A stretch of DNA of 64,000 nucleotides from JBNKHG01 sp050290225 (lineage in GTDB: Bacteria > Pseudomonadota > Gammaproteobacteria > Pseudomonadales > Cellvibrionaceae), in NCBI GenBank assembly GCA_050290225.1, contig JBNKHG010000002.1:62001-126000 (forward strand), written 5' to 3'. The translations under genes were made by a program, and so were the position numbers. Shown in pieces: positions 1 through 6,736 of this stretch (the stretch's first letter is position 1; each line of letters opens with the position of its first letter). The notes under the pieces were generated by a model. That model had not been told where the DNA came from, did not search any database, and saw only the letters and a program-made list of their open reading frames with translations.

Positions 1-315
1 CAGTTCCTGGCGCGCCATGGCCAACAATGCCGGCCCCGAATCGCGCAACAAACCCCGAAAGCGCTGGTCGATTTCGGTATGATCAATGCTCCTGTCCTTA
101 TAGAGGTATCGGTTGAGCAGCTCTATATCCGCTGCAGTCGTTATCATGACGGCAACCACCAGATAGAGGTTAAACAGCAGCAGTGACCAAAGAGCGACAC
201 CGATATGAACGAATGCGCCAAGCAACAGGATCAATATGTTCAATAATAAAAAGAGGTAGAGAGATCTCGTTAGACCAAACGATTTGAGTACCAGCGACAC
301 GGGCGCGAATATCAT
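1..315 (-). CDS. N-terminal part of an unrecognised membrane protein (cut by window edge)
   Basis: An open frame starts at the ATG (complement of 313-315) and runs off the window edge after 105 codons without a stop. Residues about 13-32 and 34-56 are two nearly contiguous hydrophobic segments separated by a short turn, giving a membrane hairpin. A more polar region with LLNRYLYKDRS and DIELLNRY-like helices follows, then the sequence is lost. A purine-rich stretch (AGGGATGATCCC) precedes the ATG and could serve as ribosome-binding site. The N-terminal two-helix anchor followed by a cytoplasmic helical part is compatible with a sensor, a chemoreceptor-like protein or a small transporter subunit, but no family motif is visible. 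The product is left unnamed. Confidence 0.6.
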   Translation of the reverse strand, partial: MIFAPVSLVLKSFGLTRSLYLFLLLNILILLLGAFVHIGVALWSLLLFNLYLVVAVMITTAADIELLNRYLYKDRSIDHTEIDQRFRGLLRDSGPALLAMARQEL

Positions 316-463
316 GGGATCATCCCTATTGGCAATATTGCTCAGGTAAAAACACGGAAAATAGGAAGGCAAATATTATACCAAGAATGCCCACCTCCTT
401 TAGGTGCGCCAGTGAGCGCCAATTCTGGGCACAACAGGCTGTCCGCCCACCGCAACACACTAA

Positions 464-503
464 AAGTGCACGTATTTCCTCAGAAAGGGGTGGTCGTGCA
501 CTT
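464..503. promoter_or_regulatory. Inverted repeat AAGTGCACG...CGTGCACTT upstream of the partial membrane gene
   Basis: AAGTGCACG (464-472) and CGTGCACTT (495-503) are perfect 9-bp inverted copies 22 bp apart. They lie in the 381-nt gap 316-696, which holds no convincing gene. The gap is upstream of the minus-strand gene beginning at 315, so this is a candidate operator. The core AAGTGCA/TGCACTT recurs upstream of the neighbouring MFS gene (1893-1927). Function is inferred only. Confidence 0.35.
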
Positions 504-696
504 AATTGGTGATCCGGCAATAACGGTTCAACGGCAGACTCTGCCCTGCCTGTTGAAAAGGCTTCTGAAATGAAAACCGATTATTATTGGAAACTGTGCC
601 GATAGTGGGGGCGTCTTCATTGATGCTGCCGCTATTAGAGTGGATGACAAACAGGATAGCGACTATCCTTCCCTGTGCGAGCCCTTCGCACGGCAC

Positions 697-1875
697 TTAA
701 CGCAACACCACCTCAAATCCCCTGACTTCATTGCCCTTGGTTGGCTGATTGGGAATCTTTCGAGACAGTATCAGCGACGACATCGCCAACGCGGCTCCGG
801 AGAAAAACACAGCCTCCGGCGAACTCAACCACAGCAGACCAAACAGCACGGGAATCACCACAGCGGCAATATGGTTAATGGTAAAGCTTACTCCCGCCGT
901 AGATGCGATATCCCGGGGATCGGCAATTTTCTGAAAATAGGTTTTAAGGGCAATGGCTAGGGAGAAAAACAGGTGATCCACCACATAGAGTATGGCCGCC
1001 AGGGTGCCGTCCTCCACATAGGCATAGCACACGAATACCAGAATCAGGCCGGTGTATTCAAAAGCCAGTGCACGGCGTTCCCCCACACGCCCAATCCAGG
1101 CGCCGATGCGCCCGGCGATCAGGGAATTTATCGTGTGGTTGAGCAGATACAGACCGGCAATTGTGGCAACATCAAAACCGAATTTCTCCACCATCATAAA
1201 ACTGGCGAATACCATAAAAATCTGGCGGCGAGCACCGCTCATAAAGACCAGCGCGTAATAGAGCCAATAACGTTTGCGTAACACCAGGTGCTTGTGTTGA
1301 ACGGTGGGGTTGGAGAATTGCGGAAAACCCAACCACATTACCAGCACCAGCGCCATACAAAGACCACCACCCGTGAGGTAGATCCATTGGTAATCGAGCT
1401 GCCAGACGGTTTGCGTCAACCACAGCAAGCCATATACCGCCAGGGATGCCAAGGATCCTGCCGCGATCAAGCGCCCCATCACCGCCGGCGCTTCTGTTGG
1501 CGTCAGCCACTGCAGGGAGAGTGACTGTTTCAATGTTTCAAAATAATGAAATCCCACAGACATCAGCAATGTGGTGACCAGCAAACCCGCCTCTGTGGGG
1601 AAAAAACCGGTCGCGACCACACCGGCGCCCAGCAACAATAACGAAAGCATGGCAAAGGTTTGTTCGCGCAATAACAACAGTACAAACACGGCACTGAATG
1701 CCAGGAACCCGGGCACTTCGCGAACGCTCTGCAGCAATCCGATATCCGCTCCGGTAAACGAGGCTTTCTCCACCACAAAATTATTAAGCAGGGCATGCCA
1801 TGTGGAAAATGCCAGCGGCAAAGCCAGCGACATCAAGAGCAAAAGGTTTTTGGGGGTTTGCCAGGCGTAGCGCAC
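697..1875 (-). CDS. Major facilitator superfamily transporter
   Basis: A 392-residue, strongly hydrophobic protein with about 12 predicted transmembrane stretches, the usual size of MFS secondary carriers. Early helices around residues 10-30, 60-75 and 90-110 and a central polar stretch between the two six-helix halves fit the fold. The internal segment GRLIAAGSLASLAVYGLLW in the first half and RIGAWIGRVGERRALAF (the basic loop between helices 8 and 9) resemble MFS loop motifs. The start is GTG with AGGAG five bases upstream. A 10-bp inverted repeat lies 18 bp upstream of the start. The substrate cannot be told from sequence. It is apparently a single-gene unit. Confidence 0.8.
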   Translation of the reverse strand: MRYAWQTPKNLLLLMSLALPLAFSTWHALLNNFVVEKASFTGADIGLLQSVREVPGFLAFSAVFVLLLLREQTFAMLSLLLLGAGVVATGFFPTEAGLLVTTLLMSVGFHYFETLKQSLSLQWLTPTEAPAVMGRLIAAGSLASLAVYGLLWLTQTVWQLDYQWIYLTGGGLCMALVLVMWLGFPQFSNPTVQHKHLVLRKRYWLYYALVFMSGARRQIFMVFASFMMVEKFGFDVATIAGLYLLNHTINSLIAGRIGAWIGRVGERRALAFEYTGLILVFVCYAYVEDGTLAAILYVVDHLFFSLAIALKTYFQKIADPRDIASTAGVSFTINHIAAVVIPVLFGLLWLSSPEAVFFSGAALAMSSLILSRKIPNQPTKGNEVRGFEVVLR

Positions 1876-1892
1876 ATTTACTCCTGTAATTC

Positions 1893-1927
1893 AAAGTGCA
1901 GCGTCGAATGAGAGGAGGCTGCACTTT
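1893..1927. promoter_or_regulatory. Inverted repeat before the MFS transporter gene
   Basis: AAAGTGCAGC (1893-1902) and GCTGCACTTT (1918-1927) are perfect inverted copies with a 15-bp spacer, 17 bp upstream of the GTG start of the MFS gene. The position suits a repressor operator. The AAGTGCA half-site also occurs in the inverted repeat at 464-503, so one regulator could act on both genes. No regulator gene is adjacent, so this is inference. Confidence 0.4.
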
Positions 1928-2035
1928 AGCACAGTTGGCAATCCGGTAAAGCGATAAACTCAGATGTATTAAATCAGTCGTGATCTAATACATTTTAGGA
2001 TCGGGTTTTCATTGCGCCAGTCAAGTAACCAGGCA

Positions 2036-2157
2036 CCAGGAGTGGACCGCTTTCTTTTTGTTGGTTTGGTGTTTGCGACGAGACTGTCCAGGGACGCCAG
2101 GAGCGGACCGTTTTCTTTTGGTGAGTTTGGTGGTTGCGACGAGACCGCCAAGGGGGG
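2036..2157. repeat. Two imperfect 61-bp tandem repeats
   Basis: Unit 1 (2036-2096) begins CCAGGAGTGGACCGCTTTC and unit 2 (2097-2157) begins CCAGGAGCGGACCGTTTTC. Both continue into a T/G-rich block and end near GCGACGAGAC. A third unit starts at 2158 (CCAGGGATG) but turns into the dispersed structured repeat. Short open frames across the array are by-products of the repetition. The array fills part of the 613-nt gap between the MFS gene and the small periplasmic gene. Confidence 0.75.
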
Positions 2158-2280
2158 CCAGGGATGTTGACGCCGCGCGGGAGGGCTGTCGGAATGCCGC
2201 ATCACCTGCCCTCACGCGCTACCGTGGACGTCCTGTCCACTGCTTACAACACCCCTGCCCCCCTTGGCTCAGCACTTCGA
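2142..2280. repeat. Dispersed structured repeat, copy A
   Basis: This 139-nt stretch aligns almost end to end with 38228-38367: both begin AGACCGCCA, contain GTTGACGCCG, share CTGCTTACAACACC and end TTGGCTCAGCACTTCGA. It folds into a closing stem pairing 2147-2169 with 2247-2268 (about 20 pairs, two mismatches, one bulge). An inner stem pairs 2175-2186 with 2208-2219 (11 of 12 pairs, one G-A mismatch) and has a CGG-AATG-CCG tip. A second inner hairpin is GTGGAC (2224-2229)/GTCCAC (2235-2240). Many paired positions differ from copy B yet keep pairing. It could be an RNA gene or a mobile DNA repeat; the sequence does not decide strand or function. Confidence 0.75.
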
Positions 2281-2282
2281 TT

Positions 2283-2471
2283 TTAACTAACAGGTAGTTC
2301 ACCTAGAGCGCATCTGCCTGGAATAGCGACCATGCATTGTGCACCTGACGAAAATGACCGAACGTATAGGCAAGGTACGCTGGTAGGGCGGTGACGCCTG
2401 TCGCCCGGACCTGCGCAGGCACTGATGCCTGCCACCAGTCCCAGCACCAACAAGTTGGATAAACATTTCAC
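2283..2471 (-). CDS. Possible small lipoprotein
   Basis: A 62-codon frame starts at GTG 2471 with GAGG eight bases upstream, 17 nt after the stop of the preceding minus-strand gene. The N-terminus (MKCLSNLLVLGLVAGISAC) has a positive residue, a hydrophobic core and a lipobox-like GISAC, with Cys at residue 19. After the Cys the remaining 43 residues show no recognisable domain and unusual composition. It ends directly beside the structured repeat, which may have truncated or replaced a longer 3' end. It may be a real small lipoprotein, a remnant, or chance. Confidence 0.4.
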   Translation of the reverse strand: MKCLSNLLVLGLVAGISACAGPGDRRHRPTSVPCLYVRSFSSGAQCMVAIPGRCALGELPVS

Positions 2472-2488
2472 AATCTACGCCTCGATAA

Positions 2489-2890
2489 TCAATTCTTCTC
2501 CTCACGCTCTTTACGCTTCTCCATCCGCTCCTGGATACGCTCGTACATCTCCAGCGGCATGCTATTCTTGGCGAGCTTCAGCTCCTCCACCAGAGAGTCG
2601 TCCACGGTCACGATGGCAACGGTGAACCCCGTGCGGGAAGATGAGATCTTGCCAACCTTAAGGTTATCGTTGCCCTTCATGATCAGACGCGCTTCCACCA
2701 GGGTTCGAATCTGGTCAGCGTTGAACTCCCGCTCCATCATCTGTGCACGATTATGGTGGCCCATCATGCCGAAACCGTGCCCTCCCTTGCCATATCCGTG
2801 TTCACAACCATCTCCACCTCTCTCGCCGAAGACGGTGGCGGCTGACAGGGCGACGACGAGCCCAGAGGCGATAATCAGTTTCTTTTTCAT
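2489..2890 (-). CDS. Small secreted His/Gly-rich protein, divergent from a two-component system
   Basis: A 133-residue protein with a clear Sec signal peptide (MKKKLIIASGLVVALSAATVFG, residues 1-22). A Gly/His/Met-rich stretch follows (about residues 24-50, with GKGGHGFGMMGHHNR) that could bind metal. The rest is a compact domain with NADQIRTLVEARLIMKGND and VDDSLVEELKLAKNSMPLE, then a highly charged C-terminal helix ending EKRKEREEKN. It is likely periplasmic. It diverges from the OmpR-like regulator gene at 3102, with an inverted-repeat candidate operator between them, so it may be a target or accessory of that sensor pair, in the manner of Spy/CpxP proteins. Homology to Spy/CpxP is not shown. 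Confidence 0.75.
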   Translation of the reverse strand: MKKKLIIASGLVVALSAATVFGERGGDGCEHGYGKGGHGFGMMGHHNRAQMMEREFNADQIRTLVEARLIMKGNDNLKVGKISSSRTGFTVAIVTVDDSLVEELKLAKNSMPLEMYERIQERMEKRKEREEKN

Positions 2891-3003
2891 AGTCAGAAAT
2901 CCTTCGAGTATTAAACATACCGGGTTTTAGTGTAGACATTGAATCATACGAATCGCCGAAAAATATCCCCGAGTCCTGTCAGATTGTCGCAACAGGTAAT
3001 GGT

Positions 3004-3049
3004 GCTGATACAAATTGATACAATCGCGCTGGGGCGAATTTGTATCAGC
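3004..3049. promoter_or_regulatory. Inverted repeat, candidate response-regulator operator
   Basis: GCTGATACAAATT (3004-3016) and AATTTGTATCAGC (3037-3049) form a perfect 13-bp inverted repeat with a 20-bp spacer. A further GATACAA copy (3017-3023) lies directly after the left arm. The element is in the divergent gap between the small secreted protein and the OmpR-like regulator and ends 52 bp before the regulator ATG. GATACAA direct and inverted copies are what an OmpR-family dimer would contact. Autoregulation is inferred. Confidence 0.5.
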
Positions 3050-3101
3050 GCCGCAACGAATAAGTATAATAGACCCACCTAATTTGGAGACTCCGCTCGC
3101 C

Positions 3102-3821
3102 ATGCCCCCGGCGCACATCCTGGTGGTTGACGACCACCAAGACATCCGAGACCTGCTCGGCAGTTACCTGGAGCAACACGGTTATACCGTGCGCCTCGCC
3201 GATGGCGGCGAACAGATGCGCAGACACCTGCAACAATCGAATATTGACCTGGTGGTACTGGACGTGATGATGCCGGGGGAAGACGGCTTGAGCCTGCTCA
3301 GGCAACTGCGCGATACCCAGGGGCCGCCGGTTATCATGCTCACCGCCATGAGCGAAGATGCCGACTGCGTACTTGGGCTGGAGCTGGGTGCGGATGATTA
3401 TGTCACTAAACCCTTCACCCCCCGGGTGCTATTGGCGCGCATCAAGGCCGTGTTGCGTCGTCCCGCCAAGGATGACAGCAGCTCGTCAGCATCGGAATCC
3501 GCCAACAATGTGCTGCGTTTCAAGGACTGGGAACTGGATCTGCACCAACGCCAGCTCACCCGCCACGATGGACTGTTGATTCCCCTGAGCAGTTCAGAAT
3601 TCGCTCTGCTACAGGCATTTCTGGCGCACCCTCAACAAGTGTTAAGCCGCGATCAGCTGCTGACCCTGACCAAGGGACGCGAAGCCCAGCCCTTCGATCG
3701 CAGTATCGACAATCAAATCAGTCGCCTGCGGCGCAAGATTGAAATCGATGCCCAAAAGCCCACCCTGATCAAAACCATTTGGGGTGGCGGTTATATGTTT
3801 ACGGAAGCCCCGCAATCGTGA
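3102..3821 (+). CDS. OmpR-family response regulator
   Basis: A 239-residue protein. The receiver domain spans residues 1-120 with acidic pocket VDDHQD near residue 9, phosphoacceptor Asp54 in VVLDVMMPGEDG, Thr in MLTAMS and conserved Lys in DDYVTKPF. A winged-helix DNA-binding domain covers about residues 140-235 (LSSSEFALLQAFLAHPQQVLSR, then DRSIDNQISRLRRKI). The ATG at 3102 is chosen because the receiver motif begins right after it and GGAGA lies 12 bases upstream; a longer frame from 3015 would run through the operator. The receiver resembles OmpR itself (PGEDGLSLLRQLR). It overlaps the sensor kinase gene by four bases, so the two are co-translated. The input signal is unknown. Confidence 0.92.
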   Translation: MPPAHILVVDDHQDIRDLLGSYLEQHGYTVRLADGGEQMRRHLQQSNIDLVVLDVMMPGEDGLSLLRQLRDTQGPPVIMLTAMSEDADCVLGLELGADDYVTKPFTPRVLLARIKAVLRRPAKDDSSSSASESANNVLRFKDWELDLHQRQLTRHDGLLIPLSSSEFALLQAFLAHPQQVLSRDQLLTLTKGREAQPFDRSIDNQISRLRRKIEIDAQKPTLIKTIWGGGYMFTEAPQS

Positions 3822-5257
3822 GCGGCACCAGCACCCTCCGTCACCGGCTCAGCCGCTTTTTCCCCTGGCCGCAGAAATTGCTGGGACAGATGATTGTCCT
3901 GCTATTGTTGGCCCTGCTGTTGGCACAGGGTATTAGCTTGTGGATTCTCTCCAACGCCCATCGAAAAGCAGTGGAAGGTTATAGCCAGCGCTTTTGGCTG
4001 CGCCAGTTGTCCTCCATGGTAGTGCTGCTGGAATCAACCCCCCGGGACCTGCACCCTGCCGTGCTCAATGCCTGGAAACGCCCTGGCATTCGCATTCAAC
4101 GGTTGGCCGAATCCACTATTGATTTAGCCGACCAGGCAGTGGAAAAACGCCTGGCCGGACAGCTGGTGCGCTGGCTGGGCGACAACTACCGCGACCGGGT
4201 GCGAGTGGATGTCACCATCGGCAAGCCACCGCCCCCACCGGATAATCACATACGCCATTGGGGGGAACCGGGGGTCCCCAATCACCGACCGCGACATCTG
4301 CGACTGGAGGAACTGGCAGTTGCCATCCAATTGCAGGACGGGAGTTGGCTGCAAACCAGAGCACTGGCACCGATAACAGCACCGCTGGCTGCCAGGCAAA
4401 CACTGATTTTCCTGTTGGTCTCAGGCGTGCTGGTCCTTATGGTGGTCATCTGGCGCCTGCGAAAAATCACCCGCCCCCTGAATCAGTTGACCCTCGCTGC
4501 CGACGCCCTGGGCCGCGGCCAGAAGGTCGATCCTCTGGAGGTCCAGGGTCCTGAGGATATTCAGGCCACCATTACCGCTTTCAACCACATGAATGAGCGC
4601 CTGGACCGTTTTGTTTCGGAGCGCACCCGGATGCTGGCCGCCCTGTCCCACGACCTGCGTACCCCAATCACCATCATGCGATTGCGACTGGAGATGATGA
4701 CTGGGGGCGAGGAACGGGACAAACTGCTGGCCAGTCTCGACGAAATGCAACAGATGTCCGAGGCCACGCTGGCCTTTATCCGGGAAAGTGGCGATAACGA
4801 GGAAACCCGCTGCGTGGACTTGGTGGCCCTGGTGTCCAGCCTTTGCGAAGACCTGGTAGACCTGGGGGCAAGCATCACCCTCAAAGGCGACGTGTTCGAA
4901 GACCAGCGGCGGGAATCCATCGCGTTTGCCTGTCGCCCGGTCAGCCTTAAACGGGCACTTCGGAACCTGATAGAGAACGCTATCAACTACGGCCAGTCCG
5001 CGACGGTAGGCCTGGAAGAGAGTTCGGAGACATTGCTGATTCGGATACAGGATCAGGGACCGGGCATTCCAGACGCCGAAATGGAGAAGGTCTTCGAGCC
5101 CTTCTACCGGCTTGAAGCCTCACGCAGTCGTGAAACCGGCGGCATCGGATTGGGCCTTTCTATCAGCCGACAGATTATCACCAACCACGGCGGCGACTTG
5201 CGACTGCAAAACACCCCCGAAGGCCTCCTGGCAGAACTTACCCTGCCGAGAAAGTAA
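3818..5257 (+). CDS. EnvZ-like membrane sensor histidine kinase
   Basis: A 479-residue inner-membrane histidine kinase. The GTG start (3818) overlaps the TGA of the response regulator (GTGA). Transmembrane helix 1 is at about residues 22-45. A periplasmic region with a PPPPP stretch follows, then helix 2 near residues 195-215 (TLIFLLVSGVLVLMVVIW) and a HAMP linker. The dimerisation box is ALSHDLRTPITIMRLR with phospho-accepting His278. The ATPase domain has an N-box (NLIENAINYG), DQGPGIPD and GIGLGLSISRQI. It should phosphorylate Asp54 of the adjacent regulator. The layout matches EnvZ/RstB-type sensors. The stimulus is not visible; osmotic, metal or envelope stress are all possible. Confidence 0.92.
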   Translation: MSGTSTLRHRLSRFFPWPQKLLGQMIVLLLLALLLAQGISLWILSNAHRKAVEGYSQRFWLRQLSSMVVLLESTPRDLHPAVLNAWKRPGIRIQRLAESTIDLADQAVEKRLAGQLVRWLGDNYRDRVRVDVTIGKPPPPPDNHIRHWGEPGVPNHRPRHLRLEELAVAIQLQDGSWLQTRALAPITAPLAARQTLIFLLVSGVLVLMVVIWRLRKITRPLNQLTLAADALGRGQKVDPLEVQGPEDIQATITAFNHMNERLDRFVSERTRMLAALSHDLRTPITIMRLRLEMMTGGEERDKLLASLDEMQQMSEATLAFIRESGDNEETRCVDLVALVSSLCEDLVDLGASITLKGDVFEDQRRESIAFACRPVSLKRALRNLIENAINYGQSATVGLEESSETLLIRIQDQGPGIPDAEMEKVFEPFYRLEASRSRETGGIGLGLSISRQIITNHGGDLRLQNTPEGLLAELTLPRK

Positions 5258-5278
5258 CTATTTACTCAGCCCAATAAA

Positions 5279-5292
5279 TTGATATAAATCAA
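5279..5292. promoter_or_regulatory. FNR/Anr box upstream of small acidic protein gene
   Basis: TTGATATAAATCAA is an exact match to the FNR/Anr/CRP-like consensus TTGAT-N4-ATCAA. It lies 21 bp after the sensor kinase stop and 163 bp upstream of the small ORF at 5455. A weak -10-like TACCAA (5313-5318) would put the box close to -40. It suggests anaerobic or low-oxygen activation of the downstream gene. Binding is inferred. Confidence 0.55.
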
Positions 5293-5454
5293 TTGACTAG
5301 TGTTGACTACAATACCAACACCTCAACTTTATCGACTAACTGCTTGATAATTCGTTAAACAATCACTTTTTCGCAACGAGGATGTCATCAAATTACCCGA
5401 TTCTGATCGTTATCGAATCACTTCCTGATCAAGGACTAAGAAGGACAAGTAGCG

Positions 5455-5709
5455 ATGATGAACGGTGAAACGCCAGAAACGCCCTTTGAAGCTGCCAACG
5501 GTAACACTAAGGCGAACAACGACGACGCGCTGCCGGACCGGGACCTGTCTGTAGCGCAAATGGGCGATGAGGAGTTGAACGCCACCTCCGAACACCTGAA
5601 TCATTCATCTGAAACCAATAATGAGTCGCTACCTCCATCGGAGGCGCTGTTTGAATGGTACGGCATCCATCCGCAAGGGGATTCAGATTCGGCAGTCAAC
5701 CGCAACTAG
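5455..5709 (+). CDS. Small acidic protein of unknown function
   Basis: An 84-residue frame starting ATG-ATG at 5455 with AAGGA about 10 bases upstream. The protein is acidic and polar, rich in Asn, Glu, Asp and Ser, without signal peptide or membrane segment, and probably largely disordered. Its only hydrophobic patch is near the C-terminus (SEALFEWYGIHPQGD). No family is recognised. A perfect FNR/Anr box lies upstream (5279-5292), the best reason to think it is a real, oxygen-regulated gene. Its 3' end meets the convergent DUF2782-type gene after 17 bases. It could still be spurious. Confidence 0.5.
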   Translation: MMNGETPETPFEAANGNTKANNDDALPDRDLSVAQMGDEELNATSEHLNHSSETNNESLPPSEALFEWYGIHPQGDSDSAVNRN

Positions 5710-5726
5710 CCTCAAGCGCCTCCCGG

Positions 5727-6143
5727 TTAAGGATAATCGGGAAACTTGCCCCCCTCGTAGTAGTTGAACTTGAGGGCAAAGGTCTCGGTTTTGCCCACGT
5801 AGATCACCACGCCACTGCGTCCGGTGTCCGGATTGTTGATCAACTCAAACCGACGTATCTGAATGATTGGTTTGATTTTTTCCACTTTCTCACGGTGCCC
5901 CACAGCTATGACTTCCTCGATCTCCTTGTGCAGTTTGGGCACCGACACTTCAATACGATAGACACCTGGCTGGTCGGACTCGGTTACCGATTCCACCTTG
6001 GCCCCCATTTTCTGTTCCTCGGCACCCTTTTCCGGCAACAGCCAACCGGTGGTATCGGTTTCAGTATCGGATTTTGCACTGTCCGCTGCCATCGGGTCCG
6101 TCATGGGCAACAGCAACAGGAGGACAGCCAGCAGAAATCGCAT
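5727..6143 (-). CDS. DUF2782-type secreted protein
   Basis: A 138-residue protein from the ATG at 6143, which has GAGG eight bases upstream; the frame is open upstream but the signal peptide begins here (MRFLLAVLLLLLPMTDPMA, cleavage near residue 20). The mature part is acidic at first. It then forms a small beta domain with YRIEVSVPKLHKEIEEV, IQIRRFELINNP and GVVIYVGKTETFALKFNY, as in the DUF2782 proteins found near polA in Pseudomonas-like bacteria. It is likely periplasmic. The function of the family is unknown. Here it stands alone between the acidic protein and the cysteine-rich gene. Confidence 0.75.
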   Translation of the reverse strand: MRFLLAVLLLLLPMTDPMAADSAKSDTETDTTGWLLPEKGAEEQKMGAKVESVTESDQPGVYRIEVSVPKLHKEIEEVIAVGHREKVEKIKPIIQIRRFELINNPDTGRSGVVIYVGKTETFALKFNYYEGGKFPDYP

Positions 6144-6295
6144 GAAAATACCTCGCTTGCACGGCGATCTCGTGCCCAAGTGGAACACGTATTATCAGTA
6201 TAGCGTCGAACGCCCGCCTTAACCCGATACCAAGCCCAACACCGGCATCCCAAGGGAAGGACTAGTTTGGAAGCGGTTACCTAGGGAACAACCTC

Positions 6296-6532
6296 CTAGA
6301 AGGCGTCCTTATAGCACCGTGCACAAAAGCGCCGTGCACAATAGCGCCGTGCACAGGTTTCGCAGATACAAGCCTGCCCCCGTCGCGCCAGAGGCACCTT
6401 CTTCAGCAGTTCCCGGGGGAATTCCACGCCGTGACACCAGCAATTTTCACCCGAGCGGCCAACAGCACATTCACAAAGGTTTACCTGCTGGCACAGGGGA
6501 CAATAGCGACTATCACTAGCTTGCAGACTCAA
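6296..6532 (-). CDS. Cysteine-rich CWC-type small protein
   Basis: A 78-residue protein if started at TTG 6532, where GGAGG lies eight bases upstream. A GTG at 6589 would add 19 residues but has no ribosome-binding site. Cysteines are arranged CPLCQQVNLCEC, then CWCHGVEFPRELLKKVP and ACICETCA, the pattern of the cysteine-rich CWC family (small, probably zinc-binding, cytoplasmic). The C-terminus is a tandem pentapeptide (CARRY, CARRF, CARCY) made by a 15-bp DNA repeat (6311-6355), which adds three extra Cys and many Arg. The role of the family is unknown. It diverges from the NIT-domain gene. Confidence 0.75.
   Translation of the reverse strand: MSLQASDSRYCPLCQQVNLCECAVGRSGENCWCHGVEFPRELLKKVPLARRGQACICETCARRYCARRFCARCYKDAF
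6311..6355. repeat. 15-bp tandem repeat (3 units) inside the CWC gene
   Basis: Three consecutive 15-bp units (6311-6325, 6326-6340, 6341-6355), each with the core GCGCCGTGCACA or ACCGTGCACA, lie in frame in the 3' end of the CWC gene. They encode CARR-aromatic pentapeptides. Gain or loss of a unit would change tail length without a frameshift. Confidence 0.85.
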
Positions 6533-6598
6533 GGGGTTATCCTCCGGATCATTCGGCCACCCACCTGCACCAGCATTAATCCCTTCCACCGGGACGCC

Positions 6599-6636
6599 GC
6601 ACTATTCTAGGGCAAAATAGTGCGCATTTTCGCGCA
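6599..6636. promoter_or_regulatory. Overlapping inverted repeats upstream of the NIT-domain gene
   Basis: GCACTATT (6599-6606) and AATAGTGC (6616-6623) are perfect inverted copies with a 9-bp spacer. Immediately after, TGCGC-N6-GCGCA (6621-6636) forms a second dyad. Both lie just upstream of the sigma-54 type promoter at 6654. They are candidate activator sites but do not match the NtrC consensus exactly. An NtrC-like half site TGCACCA is at 6566-6572. Confidence 0.35.
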
Positions 6637-6653
6637 ATAGCGGCCTTAAAGGC

Positions 6654-6669
6654 TGGAACGCTTTTTGCC
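6654..6669 (+). promoter_or_regulatory. Sigma-54 type promoter for the NIT-domain gene
   Basis: TGGAACG-CTTT-TTGCC has GG (6655-6656) and GC (6667-6668) exactly ten bases apart. One mismatch separates the -24 element from TGGCACG, and the -12 element is TTGC. Transcription would begin near 6680, about 57 bases before the ATG at 6737. The same class of promoter precedes nasA, which supports joint nitrogen control. Confidence 0.55.
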
Positions 6670-6736
6670 TTAACTCTTATCAACTTTAAAAGAAAACAGT
6701 GACTGTCTCGACCAGCCAGCAGCATTTAGCAGACCT

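Noticed and set aside
326..696. Two 64-codon minus-strand ORFs between the MFS and the partial membrane gene
   Set aside because: No ribosome-binding site, no recognisable domain, and one covers the inverted repeat at 464-503.
1969..2297. Several overlapping ORFs of 60-80 codons on both strands
   Set aside because: They run through the 61-bp tandem repeats and the structured repeat, share no start signals and differ in every frame; products of repetition and high GC, not genes.
3015..3101. Earlier start of the OmpR-like regulator
   Set aside because: It would translate through the inverted-repeat operator and add residues before the receiver fold.
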